In this document: positions 1 through 9,322 of the stretch, one piece after another | Numbering within the stretch: the first letter of the stretch is position 1 | How the letters are laid out: every line of letters starts with the position of its first letter | DNA from: Sulfuriferula nivalis | GTDB taxonomy: Bacteria; Pseudomonadota; Gammaproteobacteria; Burkholderiales; Sulfuriferulaceae | Length of the DNA: 64,000 bases | Assembly (NCBI RefSeq): GCF_009937995.1 | Contig: NZ_AP021881.1 | Location: 434,001-498,000, forward strand | Direction of reading: 5' to 3' | Notes under the pieces: model-generated | What the model saw: the letters and a program-made list of their open reading frames with translations, nothing else | Told to the model about the DNA's origin: nothing | Database searches by the model: none | Position numbers and translations under genes: made by a program

Positions 1-634
1 CAGGCATGCGGTGGTGGTCGAGATCAATGCCATCTGCTGTAATGCGGCGCTGATGCTTGGGCAACACCATGCGACCAGGAATGCCGACCACGGTCATCTC
101 TGCGCTAATATCTTCTATTACTACGGAATTGGCGGCTATGCGGGCATTCTGGCCAATGGTGATTGGGCCCAGTATCTTTGCCCCGGCACCTACTACTACG
201 CCATCGTTCAGTGTTGGGTGACGTTTGCCAGGATTCCACGTCGTACCACCAAGAGTGACACCGTGATACAGGGTAACGTCATTGCCAATTTCTGCAGTTT
301 CACCGATGACAACGCCGCAGCCGTGGTCGATGAAAAAACGGCGTCCTATAGTTGCGCCCGGATGGATGTCGATTTGCGTTAGCATGCGTGCAATAAAACT
401 GATACAGCGTCCGCCATAGCGTAGTTTGCGCCGCCATAATGCATGGGCGACGCGATACAGCAGCAGTGCATGAACGCCAGGATAAAGGCTGACTACTTCC
501 AGCATATTGCGGGCAGCCGGGTCGCGCTCAAATACACAGGTGATATCCTCGTGCACCATTCCCCATAAGGTTGGCTTAGACAATGCTTCAACCTGTGGGG
601 CTGCTTGGGTAGGGTTGTCAGCCAGTGCAGTCAT
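1..634 (-). CDS. cysE: Serine O-acetyltransferase (CysE/NifP type), 3' end cut by window
   Basis: The enzyme makes O-acetylserine from serine and acetyl-CoA, the precursor of cysteine. Next to nifV it most likely supplies cysteine for Fe-S cluster synthesis, as nifP/cysE1 does in Azotobacter. The reverse strand reads from ATG at 634 and stays open to position 1, about 211 residues. It shows an N-terminal helical part and then a left-handed beta-helix region with [26 protein letters not shown] and YHGVTLGG, the SAT active-site and acetyl-CoA signatures. It starts 17 bp after nifV ends, so the two are probably cotranscribed from the sigma-54 promoter at 1834-1848. The family is clear. The dedicated nif role is inferred from context. 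Confidence 0.9.
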   Translation of the reverse strand, partial: MTALADNPTQAAPQVEALSKPTLWGMVHEDITCVFERDPAARNMLEVVSLYPGVHALLLYRVAHALWRRKLRYGGRCISFIARMLTQIDIHPGATIGRRFFIDHGCGVVIGETAEIGNDVTLYHGVTLGGTTWNPGKRHPTLNDGVVVGAGAKILGPITIGQNARIAANSVVIEDISAEMTVVGIPGRMVLPKHQRRITADGIDLDHHRMP

Positions 635-651
635 GGTGGGTTTCTCGTTAA

Positions 652-1782
652 TCACGATGGCATACCTGTACAGGCAGCATTTTCTAGATAGAAACGCTTT
701 AAATCATCGACGCTGGGTGTGCATTTGGTGAGGATGGCATGTATCCGTATCATATTTAGCAACGAATGTGCTTCCAGCTCGCTGAGGATTAGCCCAAGCT
801 TGGCGTAGGCATCAATGACTGAATGTGAACCTGAATGTTTACCTAATACAGTGCGGTGTTCCCGACCAACTTCAGTCGGGCTGAAGCCTTCGTAGTTGAG
901 TGGGTTCTTGATAATGCCATCCACATGGATGCCTGATTCATGGGTGAAAACTGCATCGCCAACTATGCTTTTGTTCACTGGAACAGGTCGTCCGGAGGCG
1001 GCCGCTACCAGCTGTGAGATGTGCGGGAATTGTGTTGTATCAATATTGCTCTCGATGCTATAGAGATGTCGCAGTGACATGACGACTTCTTCCAGTGGCG
1101 CATTGCCGGCGCGTTCACCTAGTCCGTTTACCGTTGTATTGGCGTGAGTAGCACCAGCGAGTATGGCTGCCAGTGTATTGGCAGTAGCCAGCCCCAAATC
1201 ATTATGCGCATGCATTTCAAGGTCGATATCGACTTCCTGACGTAGCAGGTTGAGACGTCCATAAGTGGCGAACGGATCAAGCAAGCCTAGTGTGTCTGCA
1301 AAGCGAAAGCGTTGCGCGCCTGCTTGCTGTACAGTTGCAGCTACGGTTAGCAGAAAATCACTATCTGCGCGTGAGGCATCTTCGCCACCGACACATACTT
1401 CAAAACCAAGGTCTAATGCGCGTGGTACAAATGCCTGTATCTGCTCCAGCACCCATTCACGATCACGTCCCAGTTTGTGTTTGATTTGGACATCCGACAC
1501 TGGAATGGAAAGATTAACAATGTTGACGTTACAACGGGCAATAGCAAGTAAATCAGATTCGCACATGCGTCCCCATGCCATGAGTCTGGCTGGTAAATGC
1601 AAATGGGTTATCGCCTGAATTAATTCAATTTCAGCTGTTCCCATCACTGGAATGCCAATTTCCAACTCTTGTACACCTGCACGCGAAAGCGCTTCGGCAA
1701 TAGCGATTTTCTCGTCTGCGCTGAATGCTACCCCAGCGGTTTGTTCGCCATCGCGTAGTGTGGTGTCGTTGATCGTTACCAT
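652..1782 (-). CDS. nifV: Homocitrate synthase NifV
   Basis: NifV condenses acetyl-CoA with 2-oxoglutarate to homocitrate, the organic ligand of the nitrogenase FeMo-cofactor. The protein (376 residues from this start) is a DRE-TIM metallolyase. It opens with the DTTLRDGEQ motif and has the metal-binding HAHNDLGLA segment, [13 protein letters not shown], and the homocitrate-synthase-type [11 protein letters not shown] and LGKHSG motifs. An in-frame ATG at 1806 would add eight residues. I prefer 1782 because known NifV proteins begin about here and because the predicted sigma-54 start site (about 1822) would leave only a 16-nt leader with no clear Shine-Dalgarno for 1806. A GGAAG lies 11 nt before 1782. 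A 2-isopropylmalate synthase is less likely given length, regulation and neighbours. Confidence 0.93.
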   Translation of the reverse strand: MVTINDTTLRDGEQTAGVAFSADEKIAIAEALSRAGVQELEIGIPVMGTAEIELIQAITHLHLPARLMAWGRMCESDLLAIARCNVNIVNLSIPVSDVQIKHKLGRDREWVLEQIQAFVPRALDLGFEVCVGGEDASRADSDFLLTVAATVQQAGAQRFRFADTLGLLDPFATYGRLNLLRQEVDIDLEMHAHNDLGLATANTLAAILAGATHANTTVNGLGERAGNAPLEEVVMSLRHLYSIESNIDTTQFPHISQLVAAASGRPVPVNKSIVGDAVFTHESGIHVDGIIKNPLNYEGFSPTEVGREHRTVLGKHSGSHSVIDAYAKLGLILSELEAHSLLNMIRIHAILTKCTPSVDDLKRFYLENAACTGMPS

Positions 1783-1833
1783 GATGTCATTGGCTTCCGT
1801 TAGCATGTTGAATAGTGCTTCAGATCATATTGA

Positions 1834-1848
1834 GCAATAGCTGTGCCA
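1834..1848 (-). promoter_or_regulatory. Sigma-54 (-24/-12) promoter of nifV-cysE
   Basis: The minus strand reads TGGCACAGCTATTGC, a full match to the consensus TGGCAC-N5-TTGC with the required 10-nt gap between GG and GC. Transcription would begin near 1822. With the NifA site at 1943-1958 this gives nifV-cysE its own nitrogen-regulated promoter. Confidence 0.9.
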
Positions 1849-1942
1849 ACTTGATATTTTTTAATTTAGTCTTTATTTTTCAATGTGTTGTGTATATTTT
1901 AATGATTTGTTTTTATAGGCGGATTGGGGCGAATGTCGGGTT

Positions 1943-1958
1943 TGTCGTTTTTGTAACA
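1943..1958. promoter_or_regulatory. NifA upstream activator site for nifV
   Basis: TGT-N10-ACA (TGT at 1943-1945, ACA at 1956-1958) is the NifA-binding consensus. Its centre lies about 128 bp upstream of the predicted nifV start site, within the usual range for activation by DNA looping. Confidence 0.8.
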
Positions 1959-2002
1959 GGGGCTGTCAGTGTAGATATGATGAGGTAATGCAGGTACGAA
2001 GT

Positions 2003-2023
2003 TTGAGTGTCAGGGACACTCAA
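2003..2023 (-). terminator. Perfect hairpin after fdx, possible weak terminator
   Basis: A 9-bp perfect stem (TTGAGTGTC / GACACTCAA) with a 3-nt loop lies 5 bp past the fdx stop on the minus strand. No T run follows it, so it may be a partial terminator or an mRNA-stabilising end rather than a strong intrinsic terminator. It separates the isc operon from the independently promoted nifV. Confidence 0.5.
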
Positions 2024-2028
2024 TTTGC

Positions 2029-2367
2029 TTAGTGTTCTTCGTGCGCAAGATTGAGTGAGTAGCGTGGTAATTCCACCAGTAAGTCAGTTTGCCGTAGCAC
2101 GACCTGGCAGGCCAGACGTGAATGCGGATTGAGTCCCCATGCTTTGTCGAGTTGATCTTCTTCATCTTCTTCAGGTGCGGTCAGTGAGGCATATCCTTCA
2201 TGAATGATGACGTGGCAAGTGGCGCAGGCGCAGGATTTCTCACAGGCGTGTTCTAGTTCGATATTGTTTTTAAGCAGAGCATCACACAGGAAACCACCTG
2301 CTTTGGCAGCGAATGTTGCACCTTCTGGACACAGGGTGTCATGAGGCAGTATGGTAATCTGTGGCAT
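2029..2367 (-). CDS. fdx: Isc-type [2Fe-2S] ferredoxin
   Basis: This is an adrenodoxin-like ferredoxin of the Isc system, 112 residues, which supplies electrons during cluster assembly on IscU. The cluster ligands appear in CEKSCACATC (C-x5-C-x2-C) and in a later cysteine in LACQVVL, the Isc-ferredoxin pattern. GGAG lies 9 nt before the ATG. It is the last gene of the minus-strand isc run, 23 bp after hscA. In this setting it may serve nitrogenase cluster assembly. Confidence 0.92.
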   Translation of the reverse strand: MPQITILPHDTLCPEGATFAAKAGGFLCDALLKNNIELEHACEKSCACATCHVIIHEGYASLTAPEEDEEDQLDKAWGLNPHSRLACQVVLRQTDLLVELPRYSLNLAHEEH

Positions 2368-2390
2368 CGCGATTTCTCCAGGTGTGGGGG

Positions 2391-4274
2391 CTAAACGTGG
2401 CTTTCCAGGTCCGTTAATTTATGTCCGGTGAGGGCGCGTTGTATACTCGCATCCATGCGCCGGGCAGCGAAATTCTGGGTAGCCTGGTTGAGCGCATCAC
2501 TTGCCTGCCGGAGAGGTTTCAAACTGTCACCATCGCCAGTTTCTATCACTTCTGCCAGTGCGTGCATGGCTTTTGTCAATGTGATACGTTCGGCAGGAGA
2601 GAGCAATGTGTCGCCATCCTGATGAATGGCGGCATCAGTGGCATCAAGCAGGCGTCGTGCATCTACCTGTGCTTCGCGTAGCATACGCACTTGCATGTCA
2701 ATGTCTGCTTTGCCGTAGGCATCCTGCAGCATTTGTGCAACTTGTGTGTCGCTCAAACCATATGATGGTTTGACGATAACAGATGTTTCTATCCCCGTGC
2801 TTTGTTCGCGGGCACTGACATTTAACAGTCCGTCGGCATCGACTTGCAGCGTTACCCGGATACGTGCTGCACCCGCAACCATGGCTGGAATGCCACGTAA
2901 TTCAAAGCGCGCCAGTGAGCGGCAATCTGCCACTAATTCACGCTCGCCTTGCAGCACATGAAAACTCATGGCGGTCTGACCGTCTTTGAAGGTGGTAAAT
3001 TCCTGCGCCTGTGCAACCGGGATACTGGCGTTGCGTGGGATGATTTTTTCCACTAATCCGCCCATGGTTTCTATACCCAGCGATAGCGGGTTGATATCCA
3101 GCAATAACCATTCTTCGTTACCACGATTACCCGCCAGTACATTGGCCTGCATTGCCGCACCAAGGGCGACAACCTGATCAGGGTCGACATTGGTTAGAGG
3201 GGTCTGCTGGAAATAGTCGGCTACTGCCTTACGTATATGTAACATGCGGGTGGAACCGCCAACCAGTACTACACCTTTGACGTCTTCGATCCGTAATTTT
3301 GCATCACGCAACGCTTTACGTGTGGGTTTGAGTGAACGTGCCACCAGCTCTGCGGTGATGGTCTCAAAAGTTTCTCGTGGCAACAGGATATCAACAGTGC
3401 GGCCATTGCTCAGCGTGGTGTTTATGTGAGTGATGGTCTCAGTCGATAATGCTTCTTTAGCTGCACGTGCCTGGGTTAGCAGTCGTTGTGTATCATGTGC
3501 GTTCAGTGCGGGCAGCGCCAATTGGTCGATGATCCAGCTTGCAATGGTACGATCGAAATCATCACCACCCAGTGCTGAATCACCGTTAGTGGCCAGTACC
3601 TCGAAAATGCCTCGTGATAGTTTGAGGATGGAAATATCAAATGTCCCACCTCCCAGATCATAAACGGCATATATACCTTCGGCAGCATTATCCAGACCGT
3701 AGGCAATAGCAGCAGCCGTTGGCTCATTCAATAGTCTTAACACAGTTAACCCGGCCAATCTGGCCGCATCCTTGGTGGCCTGGCGTTGCGCATCATCAAA
3801 ATACGCAGGGACAGTGATAACGACACCAGTCAGTTCACCGCCTAGTGCGGCTTCGGCGCGCAGGCGCAGGGCTTTTAGTATTTCAGCGCCGACTTCAACT
3901 GGTGTTTTAATACCCGCGGCAGTAGCGATACTGACCATGCCTGGGGAGTCAATTAGTTGATAAGGTATTTGTGCTGTGTCTGCTACATCTGCCAGTCCAC
4001 GCCCCATCAGGCGTTTGGCTGAGGCTATGGTATTGAGGGCGTCGCGACTTTGTTGAGCCAGCGCGGTATGCCCCGTCTCTATACTGCCATCTGCCAGATA
4101 ACGAACCACTGACGGTAATAAACTACGGTCGAGTTCATCACGAATGACTGTGCCCGAACCGCTGATAACGCTGGCTACCAGTGAATTGGTCGTGCCGAGA
4201 TCAATACCTACCGCCAACCGGTGTTGATGCGGTGCGGCGGACAGGCCGGGTTCGGATATTTGTAACAGTGCCAT
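2391..4274 (-). CDS. hscA: Hsp70-family Fe-S chaperone HscA
   Basis: HscA is the specialised Hsp70 that drives release of clusters from IscU. The 627-residue protein has the Hsp70 phosphate loop (GIDLGTTNS), the second nucleotide motif ([12 protein letters not shown]) and the adenosine motif ([10 protein letters not shown]), followed by a substrate-binding domain and helical lid. Length and the short N-terminal extension fit HscA rather than DnaK. The usual J-domain partner gene hscB is absent: iscA lies 33 bp upstream and fdx 23 bp downstream, with no room for it. The partner LPPVK motif is kept in IscU at 99-103. Confidence 0.94.
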   Translation of the reverse strand: MALLQISEPGLSAAPHQHRLAVGIDLGTTNSLVASVISGSGTVIRDELDRSLLPSVVRYLADGSIETGHTALAQQSRDALNTIASAKRLMGRGLADVADTAQIPYQLIDSPGMVSIATAAGIKTPVEVGAEILKALRLRAEAALGGELTGVVITVPAYFDDAQRQATKDAARLAGLTVLRLLNEPTAAAIAYGLDNAAEGIYAVYDLGGGTFDISILKLSRGIFEVLATNGDSALGGDDFDRTIASWIIDQLALPALNAHDTQRLLTQARAAKEALSTETITHINTTLSNGRTVDILLPRETFETITAELVARSLKPTRKALRDAKLRIEDVKGVVLVGGSTRMLHIRKAVADYFQQTPLTNVDPDQVVALGAAMQANVLAGNRGNEEWLLLDINPLSLGIETMGGLVEKIIPRNASIPVAQAQEFTTFKDGQTAMSFHVLQGERELVADCRSLARFELRGIPAMVAGAARIRVTLQVDADGLLNVSAREQSTGIETSVIVKPSYGLSDTQVAQMLQDAYGKADIDMQVRMLREAQVDARRLLDATDAAIHQDGDTLLSPAERITLTKAMHALAEVIETGDGDSLKPLRQASDALNQATQNFAARRMDASIQRALTGHKLTDLESHV

Positions 4275-4307
4275 AATAAAAGTCCCGGTTTATTAGTCAG
4301 AAAATGG

Positions 4308-4631
4308 TCAGACCTTGAAACTCTCACCACAGCCGCAAGCATCCTTGACGTTGGGATTGTTGAATTTGAAGCCCTCATTCAAGCCTTCGCGCACAAAGTC
4401 CAGTTCGGTACCTGCCAGAAAAACATGGCTTTTCGGATCGACTAATACGCTTACGCCGTAGCTTTCAAACAGCAAGTCATCTTCTGCGGTTTCGTCAGCA
4501 AATTCGATGGCATAAGCCAAGCCTGAACAGCCGCTGGTTTTAACCGCCAAGCGCAGGCCAACGCCTTTACCGCGCTTTTCGATAAAACTGCTGATGCGTT
4601 TAGCTGCGCTTTCAGTCAGGGTGACGGTCAT
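4308..4631 (-). CDS. iscA: A-type Fe-S carrier IscA
   Basis: A 107-residue A-type carrier that receives or donates Fe-S clusters or iron during maturation. The three ligand cysteines are visible in [10 protein letters not shown] and near the C-terminus in [15 protein letters not shown] precedes the ATG. It is the second of two adjacent A-type genes; the upstream one is ErpA-like. Sequence features (short N-terminus, [10 protein letters not shown]-type opening) favour IscA. Confidence 0.9.
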   Translation of the reverse strand: MTVTLTESAAKRISSFIEKRGKGVGLRLAVKTSGCSGLAYAIEFADETAEDDLLFESYGVSVLVDPKSHVFLAGTELDFVREGLNEGFKFNNPNVKDACGCGESFKV

Positions 4632-4652
4632 AATGGTCTCCTTGGGTTGCGT

Positions 4653-5033
4653 TTACATCGAGAACGAACTGCCGCAACCACAAGTGGAAGCTGCATTTGG
4701 GTTCTTGATGAGAAAACGGGCGCCTTCCAGACCGTCTTCATAATCGATTTCGGCACCGGCCAGATACTGGAAACTCACCGCATCCACGATCAGATTGACG
4801 CCATGCTTGGCGATGCAGGTGTCGTCTTCGTTGATGGTTTCGTCAAAGGCAAAACCATACTGGAAGCCGGAACAGCCACCACCGGTGACATAAGCGCGTA
4901 AATTTAATTTCGGATTGCCTTCTTCCACGATCATGTCTTTCACTTTCAGTGCAGCACTTTCAGAGAACTGGATCGGAGTGGCAAAGTCGGTGAAATTTGC
5001 CGGTTGGGTGGTTTCAGTCATGGTTTCTAACAT
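4653..5033 (-). CDS. erpA: ErpA-like A-type Fe-S carrier
   Basis: A 126-residue A-type carrier whose body ([41 protein letters not shown]) is of the ErpA subfamily, which delivers clusters to target proteins. The start at 5033 is chosen because AGGAG lies 7 nt upstream. Longer in-frame starts overlap iscU. The gene sits between iscU and iscA. erpA is usually unlinked to isc in gammaproteobacteria, so its position inside the operon is notable. Confidence 0.88.
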   Translation of the reverse strand: MLETMTETTQPANFTDFATPIQFSESAALKVKDMIVEEGNPKLNLRAYVTGGGCSGFQYGFAFDETINEDDTCIAKHGVNLIVDAVSFQYLAGAEIDYEDGLEGARFLIKNPNAASTCGCGSSFSM

Positions 5034-5064
5034 GGTCAGCTCCTGTTTATCAGCGGTTAAAATA

Positions 5065-5490
5065 TCAATGGGTGGCAACGGGTGCGCAGATTGGATAGTC
5101 GGTTTCGCCTGCTTCGTGTTTGGAGCGATAATCCGCCACGGCTGCCTTGATCGCATCTTCGGCGAGGATGGAGCAGTGGATTTTTACCGGCGGTAAAGCC
5201 AGCTCTTCGGCAATGGCGGTGTTTTTGATATCCAGCGCCTGTTCCAGTGTTTTGCCTTTAACCCACTCGGTTACCAGCGAACTGGATGCAATTGCAGAAC
5301 CGCATCCGTAGGTCTTGAATTTTGCGTCTTCGATTACGCCATCAGCATTGACCTTAATTTGCAATTTCATTACGTCACCGCATGCAGGTGCGCCGACCAT
5401 GCCGGTGGCTACGCTGTCGTCGTCCTTGTCAAAGGTACCGACGTTGCGCGGGTTTTCGTAATGGTCTATGAGTTTGTCGCTGTATGACAT
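5065..5490 (-). CDS. iscU: Fe-S scaffold protein IscU
   Basis: IscU is the scaffold on which IscS-derived sulfur and iron form [2Fe-2S] and [4Fe-4S] clusters. The 141-residue protein has ligands C37 (APACGD, with D39), C63 (YGCGSA) and C106 (KIHCS), and the HscA-recognition LPPVK at 99-103. It lacks the central ferredoxin-like and C-terminal Nfu domains of NifU, so this is an Isc-type scaffold although it sits in a nif neighbourhood. It lies 15 bp after iscS. Confidence 0.95.
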   Translation of the reverse strand: MSYSDKLIDHYENPRNVGTFDKDDDSVATGMVGAPACGDVMKLQIKVNADGVIEDAKFKTYGCGSAIASSSLVTEWVKGKTLEQALDIKNTAIAEELALPPVKIHCSILAEDAIKAAVADYRSKHEAGETDYPICAPVATH

Positions 5491-5505
5491 AGTGTTCTCC
5501 TGAAT

Positions 5506-6717
5506 TTAGTGTGCAGCCCATTGCACCGAGTTGATGTCGATGCCGTCCTTGTACATATCCCATAGCGGCGACAGCTCGCGCAGTTTGCCGATTTTTTCCT
5601 TAATCAGTTTGATCGCGAAATCCACTTCCTCTACCGTAGTGAAGCGCCCCAGACTGAAGCGGATGGAGCTGTGTGCCAGTTCGTCGTTGCGACCCAGTGC
5701 GCGCAGCACGTAGGAGGGTTCCAGACTGGCCGAGGTACAGGCGGAACCGCTGGAAACCGCAATGTCCTTGATCGCCATTAGCAACGATTCGCCCTCGACA
5801 TAGTTGAAGCTGATGTTGAGGTTGTGCGGTACGCGCTGGGTCATGTCACCGTTCACATAAACTTCTTCCAGCTCCATGAAGCCGGCGAGCAGGCGATCGC
5901 GCAGCTGGCGGATACGTGCGTTTTCGGCAGTCATTTCTTCGGCGGCAATCCGGTAAGCCTCGCCCATACCGACAATCTGGTGAGTGGCCAGCGTGCCAGA
6001 ACGCATGCCGCGTTCGTGACCGCCACCATGCATCTGCGCTTCCAGACGTATACGCGGCTTGCGGCGTACGTATAGCGCGCCTATGCCTTTAGGGCCATAA
6101 GTTTTGTGGGCGGAAAACGACATCAGGTCTACTTTGAGTTTGCTGAGATCAATTTCTACCTTGCCGGTCGCTTGCGCAGAATCAACGTGAAAAATAATGC
6201 CTTTGTCACGGCAGATCTGGCCTAGTTCAGCAATTGGCTGAATTACGCCGATCTCGTTATTAACGAACATCACCGATGCCAGGATGGTGTCTGGGCGTAT
6301 TGCCTGTTTGAATACGTCCAAGTCGAGCAGGCCGTCTTCGCGCGTATCCAGATAGGTGACTTCAAAACCCTCGCGTTCGAGTTCACGGCAGGTATCGATA
6401 ATTGCCTTGTGTTCGGTCTTTACCGTGATCAGATGCTTGCCTTTAGCTTTGTAGAAATGCGCCGCGCCCTTGATCGCTAAATTGTTGGATTCGGTTGCGC
6501 CGGATGTCCACACAATTTCTTTGGAGTCGGCATTGATCAGTTTGGCAACTTGTTCGCGCGCCTCCTCGACAGCTTTGTCAGCATCCCAGCCGTAAGCGTG
6601 TGAACGACTGGCCGGATTACCAAACATCACGGTCAGATAGGGAATCATTTTCTGCGCCACGCGCGGATCAACCGGGGTGGTTGCGGAATAGTCGAGATAT
6701 ATAGGTGACTTGGGCAT
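5506..6717 (-). CDS. iscS: Cysteine desulfurase IscS
   Basis: A PLP enzyme that removes sulfur from cysteine and passes it as persulfide to IscU. The 403-residue protein has the PLP lysine K205 in [10 protein letters not shown] and the mobile catalytic loop [10 protein letters not shown] with C327. Length and loop match IscS (group I) more than NifS. It leads the operon iscS-iscU-erpA-iscA-hscA-fdx. No iscR precedes it. Instead a sigma-54 promoter (6776-6790) and a NifA site (6867-6882) lie upstream. The Shine-Dalgarno is weak, but the start matches the family N-terminus ([13 protein letters not shown]). Confidence 0.95.
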   Translation of the reverse strand: MPKSPIYLDYSATTPVDPRVAQKMIPYLTVMFGNPASRSHAYGWDADKAVEEAREQVAKLINADSKEIVWTSGATESNNLAIKGAAHFYKAKGKHLITVKTEHKAIIDTCRELEREGFEVTYLDTREDGLLDLDVFKQAIRPDTILASVMFVNNEIGVIQPIAELGQICRDKGIIFHVDSAQATGKVEIDLSKLKVDLMSFSAHKTYGPKGIGALYVRRKPRIRLEAQMHGGGHERGMRSGTLATHQIVGMGEAYRIAAEEMTAENARIRQLRDRLLAGFMELEEVYVNGDMTQRVPHNLNISFNYVEGESLLMAIKDIAVSSGSACTSASLEPSYVLRALGRNDELAHSSIRFSLGRFTTVEEVDFAIKLIKEKIGKLRELSPLWDMYKDGIDINSVQWAAH

Positions 6718-6775
6718 AGTGTCGTTGTATCGCGAGTAAAGTTTGTCGGTTAACAGTGAGTACGTTCCACTATCA

Positions 6776-6790
6776 GCAAATAGCGTACCA
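6776..6790 (-). promoter_or_regulatory. Sigma-54 promoter of the isc operon
   Basis: The minus strand reads TGGTACGCTATTTGC. GG and GC have the required 10-nt spacing and one base differs from TGGCAC-N5-TTGC. The predicted start site is near 6764, giving a leader of about 47 nt before iscS. Confidence 0.82.
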
Positions 6791-6866
6791 ATGCGATATT
6801 ATTTTATAAGTAATTGATTTTATGATATTTATTTTATTATCGTGGGTTGGTGAAGATTGTTGGATT

Positions 6867-6882
6867 TGTATGATTTGGTACA
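6867..6882. promoter_or_regulatory. NifA upstream activator site for iscS
   Basis: TGT-N10-ACA with symmetric flanks (TTTGT ... ACAAA), centred about 110 bp upstream of the predicted isc operon start. This matches the NifA-binding consensus and ties the Isc genes to nif control. Confidence 0.8.
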
Positions 6883-6934
6883 AATCGTTAACGACAAAAT
6901 GTAAGCGTTAGGGCGGGAAGGTGTAGCGTTATGT

Positions 6935-6966
6935 GCAGGCACACTTAAATATAAATGCGTGCCTGC
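6935..6966 (-). repeat. Inverted repeat downstream of fmdB
   Basis: GCAGGCAC and GTGCCTGC form a perfect 8-bp stem around a 16-nt AT-rich loop, just past the fmdB stop. No T run follows on the minus strand. It may end or attenuate fmdB transcription before the isc promoter region. Confidence 0.45.
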
Positions 6967-6975
6967 GGATTTTAT

Positions 6976-7203
6976 TTATTTGGGGATTTCTGAGGGTTTG
7001 TAATTACTGAAATGGCCTTCGCGGGCTGCATGACTACGTGCACGTTTGCGCAAGACGTCAATCTTGCTTTTGGGCATAGGCATGGACACGAGTTTTTCCA
7101 GTTGTGCGCTACCACATTCCGGGCATGCTATTACGGTGGTAGATCGGACCAGTAACTCGAATTTATTGTTGCAATTGCTACAATGGTAATCATAAATAGG
7201 CAT
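6976..7203 (-). CDS. FmdB-family zinc-ribbon protein
   Basis: A 75-residue protein starting MPIYDYHCSNC, with two CxxC knuckles (CSNC and CPEC) forming the FmdB/CxxC_CxxC_SSSS zinc ribbon, followed by a basic tail. The start at 7203 is set by AGGAGG a few bases upstream. FmdB-type proteins are named after a putative regulator of formamidase genes, but their biochemical role is uncertain. The sigma-54 promoter at 7254-7268 places this gene among nitrogen-regulated genes next to nifA. Similar small zinc-ribbon genes occur in other nif clusters; that parallel is from memory. Confidence 0.85.
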   Translation of the reverse strand: MPIYDYHCSNCNNKFELLVRSTTVIACPECGSAQLEKLVSMPMPKSKIDVLRKRARSHAAREGHFSNYKPSEIPK

Positions 7204-7253
7204 ATATCCTCCTGTAGGAAAGCTTACAAAAATGTACATCTATAGTCCTAGTA

Positions 7254-7268
7254 GCAAAAAAAATGCCA
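7254..7268 (-). promoter_or_regulatory. Sigma-54 promoter of the fmdB-like gene
   Basis: The minus strand reads TGGCATTTTTTTTGC, with correct GG/GC spacing and one mismatch to consensus, including a T-rich spacer. The predicted start near 7242 gives a 39-nt leader carrying AGGAGG. I found no exact TGT-N10-ACA between 7270 and 7500, so the activator site is degenerate or absent. Confidence 0.78.
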
Positions 7269-7553
7269 TTACTGTTTGATGGCATGTGTTAATTGCTCCC
7301 GAGTTATGCGTTCATGATTATAAAAAGATTTTTTTATTAGATACCGTGTTTCCGAGATGAAATAGGCGGTTTGCCAGTAAATAAGAGCGTGCTTGTTGAG
7401 CAAATTGCATGTCAGTGATTTGTAAGTGTTTGTCCAACTTGATTCTGGGTACATTTTTTGCATTAGAGAAACATTATTTAGGTATTGTAAAAACATGCCA
7501 AGGTATTCGGTGGGTAATCTAACGATATGATTATCTTTATATCATAAGTTTGG

Positions 7554-7568
7554 TGGCGATATTTGGGC
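7554..7568 (+). promoter_or_regulatory. Weak candidate sigma-54 promoter of nifA
   Basis: TGGCGATATTTGGGC keeps the GG-N10-GC spacing, but the -12 element is GGGC instead of TTGC. It lies about 40 bp before the nifA ATG. It could be an autoregulatory promoter or chance. No clear sigma-70 promoter is evident either. The whole 7204-7608 gap is AT-rich and holds no convincing gene. Confidence 0.3.
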
Positions 7569-7608
7569 TTTAAGCAAGCGTATCCAATATGGAATTTAGG
7601 AGTGACAA

Positions 7609-9234
7609 ATGGCTAAAACACTGGATGTAAATAGGCGTTTGGAGTTGTCCACCATTTATGAAGTTGGCAAAATTCTGAGCTCTTCGCTCGATTTGTCCAA
7701 GACGTTCCGTGAGGTTTTAAATCTGTTATCCATTAACTTGGATACGCGTCGAGGGATGATTAGTTTGTTGCAAGAGTCAGGTGAGTTGCATTTAATTGGT
7801 GCAAGCGGCTTGTCGGCGGATGAATTTAAGCGCGGACGTTTTAACTCTGGGGAAGGTGTAACAGGTCGTATCCTGCAAACGGGTATGCCAGTCGTTGTGC
7901 ACGATATTTCCAAGGAGCCGCTTTTTCTCAATCGTACAGGCTCGCTAGACGAAGTAGCAACCCATCCTATTGCTTTTATTGGTGTGCCGATTAAGGCTGG
8001 ATCAGAAACGATCGGTGTGTTGAGTATAGATCGCTTGGCAGAAAAACAGGGTCAAAAATTTCAGGATGATGTTCAGCTATTGACAATGGTGGCTAATCTG
8101 ATTGGGCAGGTTGTGCGTTTGAACCAAACTGTAACGGCAGATCGAGCACTACTACTGCAGGAGCAGCAACGTCTGAAAAGCGAATTGCATGGTAAATACA
8201 GTCTAGATAATGTAGTAGGCTACTCCAAGCCCATGCAGGAAGTTTTCGCGCAAGTGCATCAGGCCGCGCCTGGAAATGCTACTGTGTTACTGCGTGGTGA
8301 GAGCGGTACTGGTAAGGAAGTCATTGCTCGTGGTGTACATTTTCTCAGCCCACGTAAGGACGGCCCCTTTATTAAAGTTAATTGTGCTGCGTTGACTGAA
8401 ACCCTACTCGAATCTGAATTGTTTGGCCATGAAAAAGGCGCTTTCACGGGTGCACAAGCTGAACGTAAGGGACGCTTTGAGCAAGCTCACGGCGGAACGC
8501 TGTTTCTGGATGAGATCGGCGATATTTCGCCCGCATTTCAGGCCAAGCTGTTGCGTGTATTACAGGAGCGAGAATTTGAGCGCGTTGGTGGTAATCGTTC
8601 CATAAAGGTCAATGTACGTTTGATTACTGCGACTAACCGCAATCTGGAACAGGCGGTGTCTAAGGGTGAGTTTCGGGCTGATCTTTATTACCGCATCAAT
8701 GTAGTAAGTATATTCCTTCCACCGCTGCGTGACCGGCGCGAAGATATACCTTATCTGGTGGAACGTTTTCTCAGTAAATTTAATCAAGAAAACAAGCGCA
8801 AACTTACTTTGTCGCCTGAGTCTATGCAAGTGCTGGTTAACTGTTACTGGCCAGGTAATGTGCGCGAATTAGAAAATTGTGTAGAGCGTACAGCTACTAT
8901 GGCACGTACCAGTGTTGTTCGCGAAGTCGACTTTCCTTGTCAGCATGCCAAATGTCTCACTCAGACACTGCACGGCGATGTCGTGCCTATTCCCATTGTC
9001 ATTCAACCTGTGCACGCTGAAAAGAAGCCTGCGATAACTGATAGTGCCAGTCATGAGCATGTGGTTTCTGAACCTGTTGCCGTATCGCCTCCATCCACTG
9101 AGCGCGAACGGTTGATATGGGCACTGGAACAATGTGGTTGGGTACAGGCGAAAGCGGCACGTTTGCTTAATATTTCACCAAGGCAGATGGGTTACGCGTT
9201 ATTGAAATACAACATAGAAGTGAAGAAATTCTGA
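7609..9234 (+). CDS. nifA: Nif-specific sigma-54 activator NifA (oxygen-sensitive class)
   Basis: NifA binds TGT-N10-ACA sites and uses ATP to open sigma-54 promoters of nif genes. The 541-residue protein has an N-terminal GAF domain (about 20-170), a central AAA+ domain with Walker A GESGTGKE (230-237) and the sigma-54 contact loop GAFTGA (277-282), and a C-terminal Fis-type helix-turn-helix (about 505-535). Cysteines 412, 424, 444 and 449 give C-X11-C-X19-C-X4-C at the end of the AAA+ domain and linker. This is exactly the motif of NifA proteins that sense oxygen/redox directly (rhizobia, Herbaspirillum, Azospirillum). No nifL is present. TAGGAG precedes the ATG. Confidence 0.96.
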   Translation: MAKTLDVNRRLELSTIYEVGKILSSSLDLSKTFREVLNLLSINLDTRRGMISLLQESGELHLIGASGLSADEFKRGRFNSGEGVTGRILQTGMPVVVHDISKEPLFLNRTGSLDEVATHPIAFIGVPIKAGSETIGVLSIDRLAEKQGQKFQDDVQLLTMVANLIGQVVRLNQTVTADRALLLQEQQRLKSELHGKYSLDNVVGYSKPMQEVFAQVHQAAPGNATVLLRGESGTGKEVIARGVHFLSPRKDGPFIKVNCAALTETLLESELFGHEKGAFTGAQAERKGRFEQAHGGTLFLDEIGDISPAFQAKLLRVLQEREFERVGGNRSIKVNVRLITATNRNLEQAVSKGEFRADLYYRINVVSIFLPPLRDRREDIPYLVERFLSKFNQENKRKLTLSPESMQVLVNCYWPGNVRELENCVERTATMARTSVVREVDFPCQHAKCLTQTLHGDVVPIPIVIQPVHAEKKPAITDSASHEHVVSEPVAVSPPSTERERLIWALEQCGWVQAKAARLLNISPRQMGYALLKYNIEVKKF

Positions 9235-9322
9235 GGGTTGGCAAGTATCGTGGTAATTGCAATACGGCTGGGTCAGAATGTTCGTTAAGTATTTCGTTAC
9301 TTAAATTTGAGTTAGGGCGGCA

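Noticed and set aside
7269-7496. Minus-strand frame of 75 codons between fmdB and nifA
   Set aside because: Low-complexity, AT-driven sequence with no recognisable features or good ribosome site, and it ends next to the sigma-54 promoter of fmdB. Treated as non-coding.
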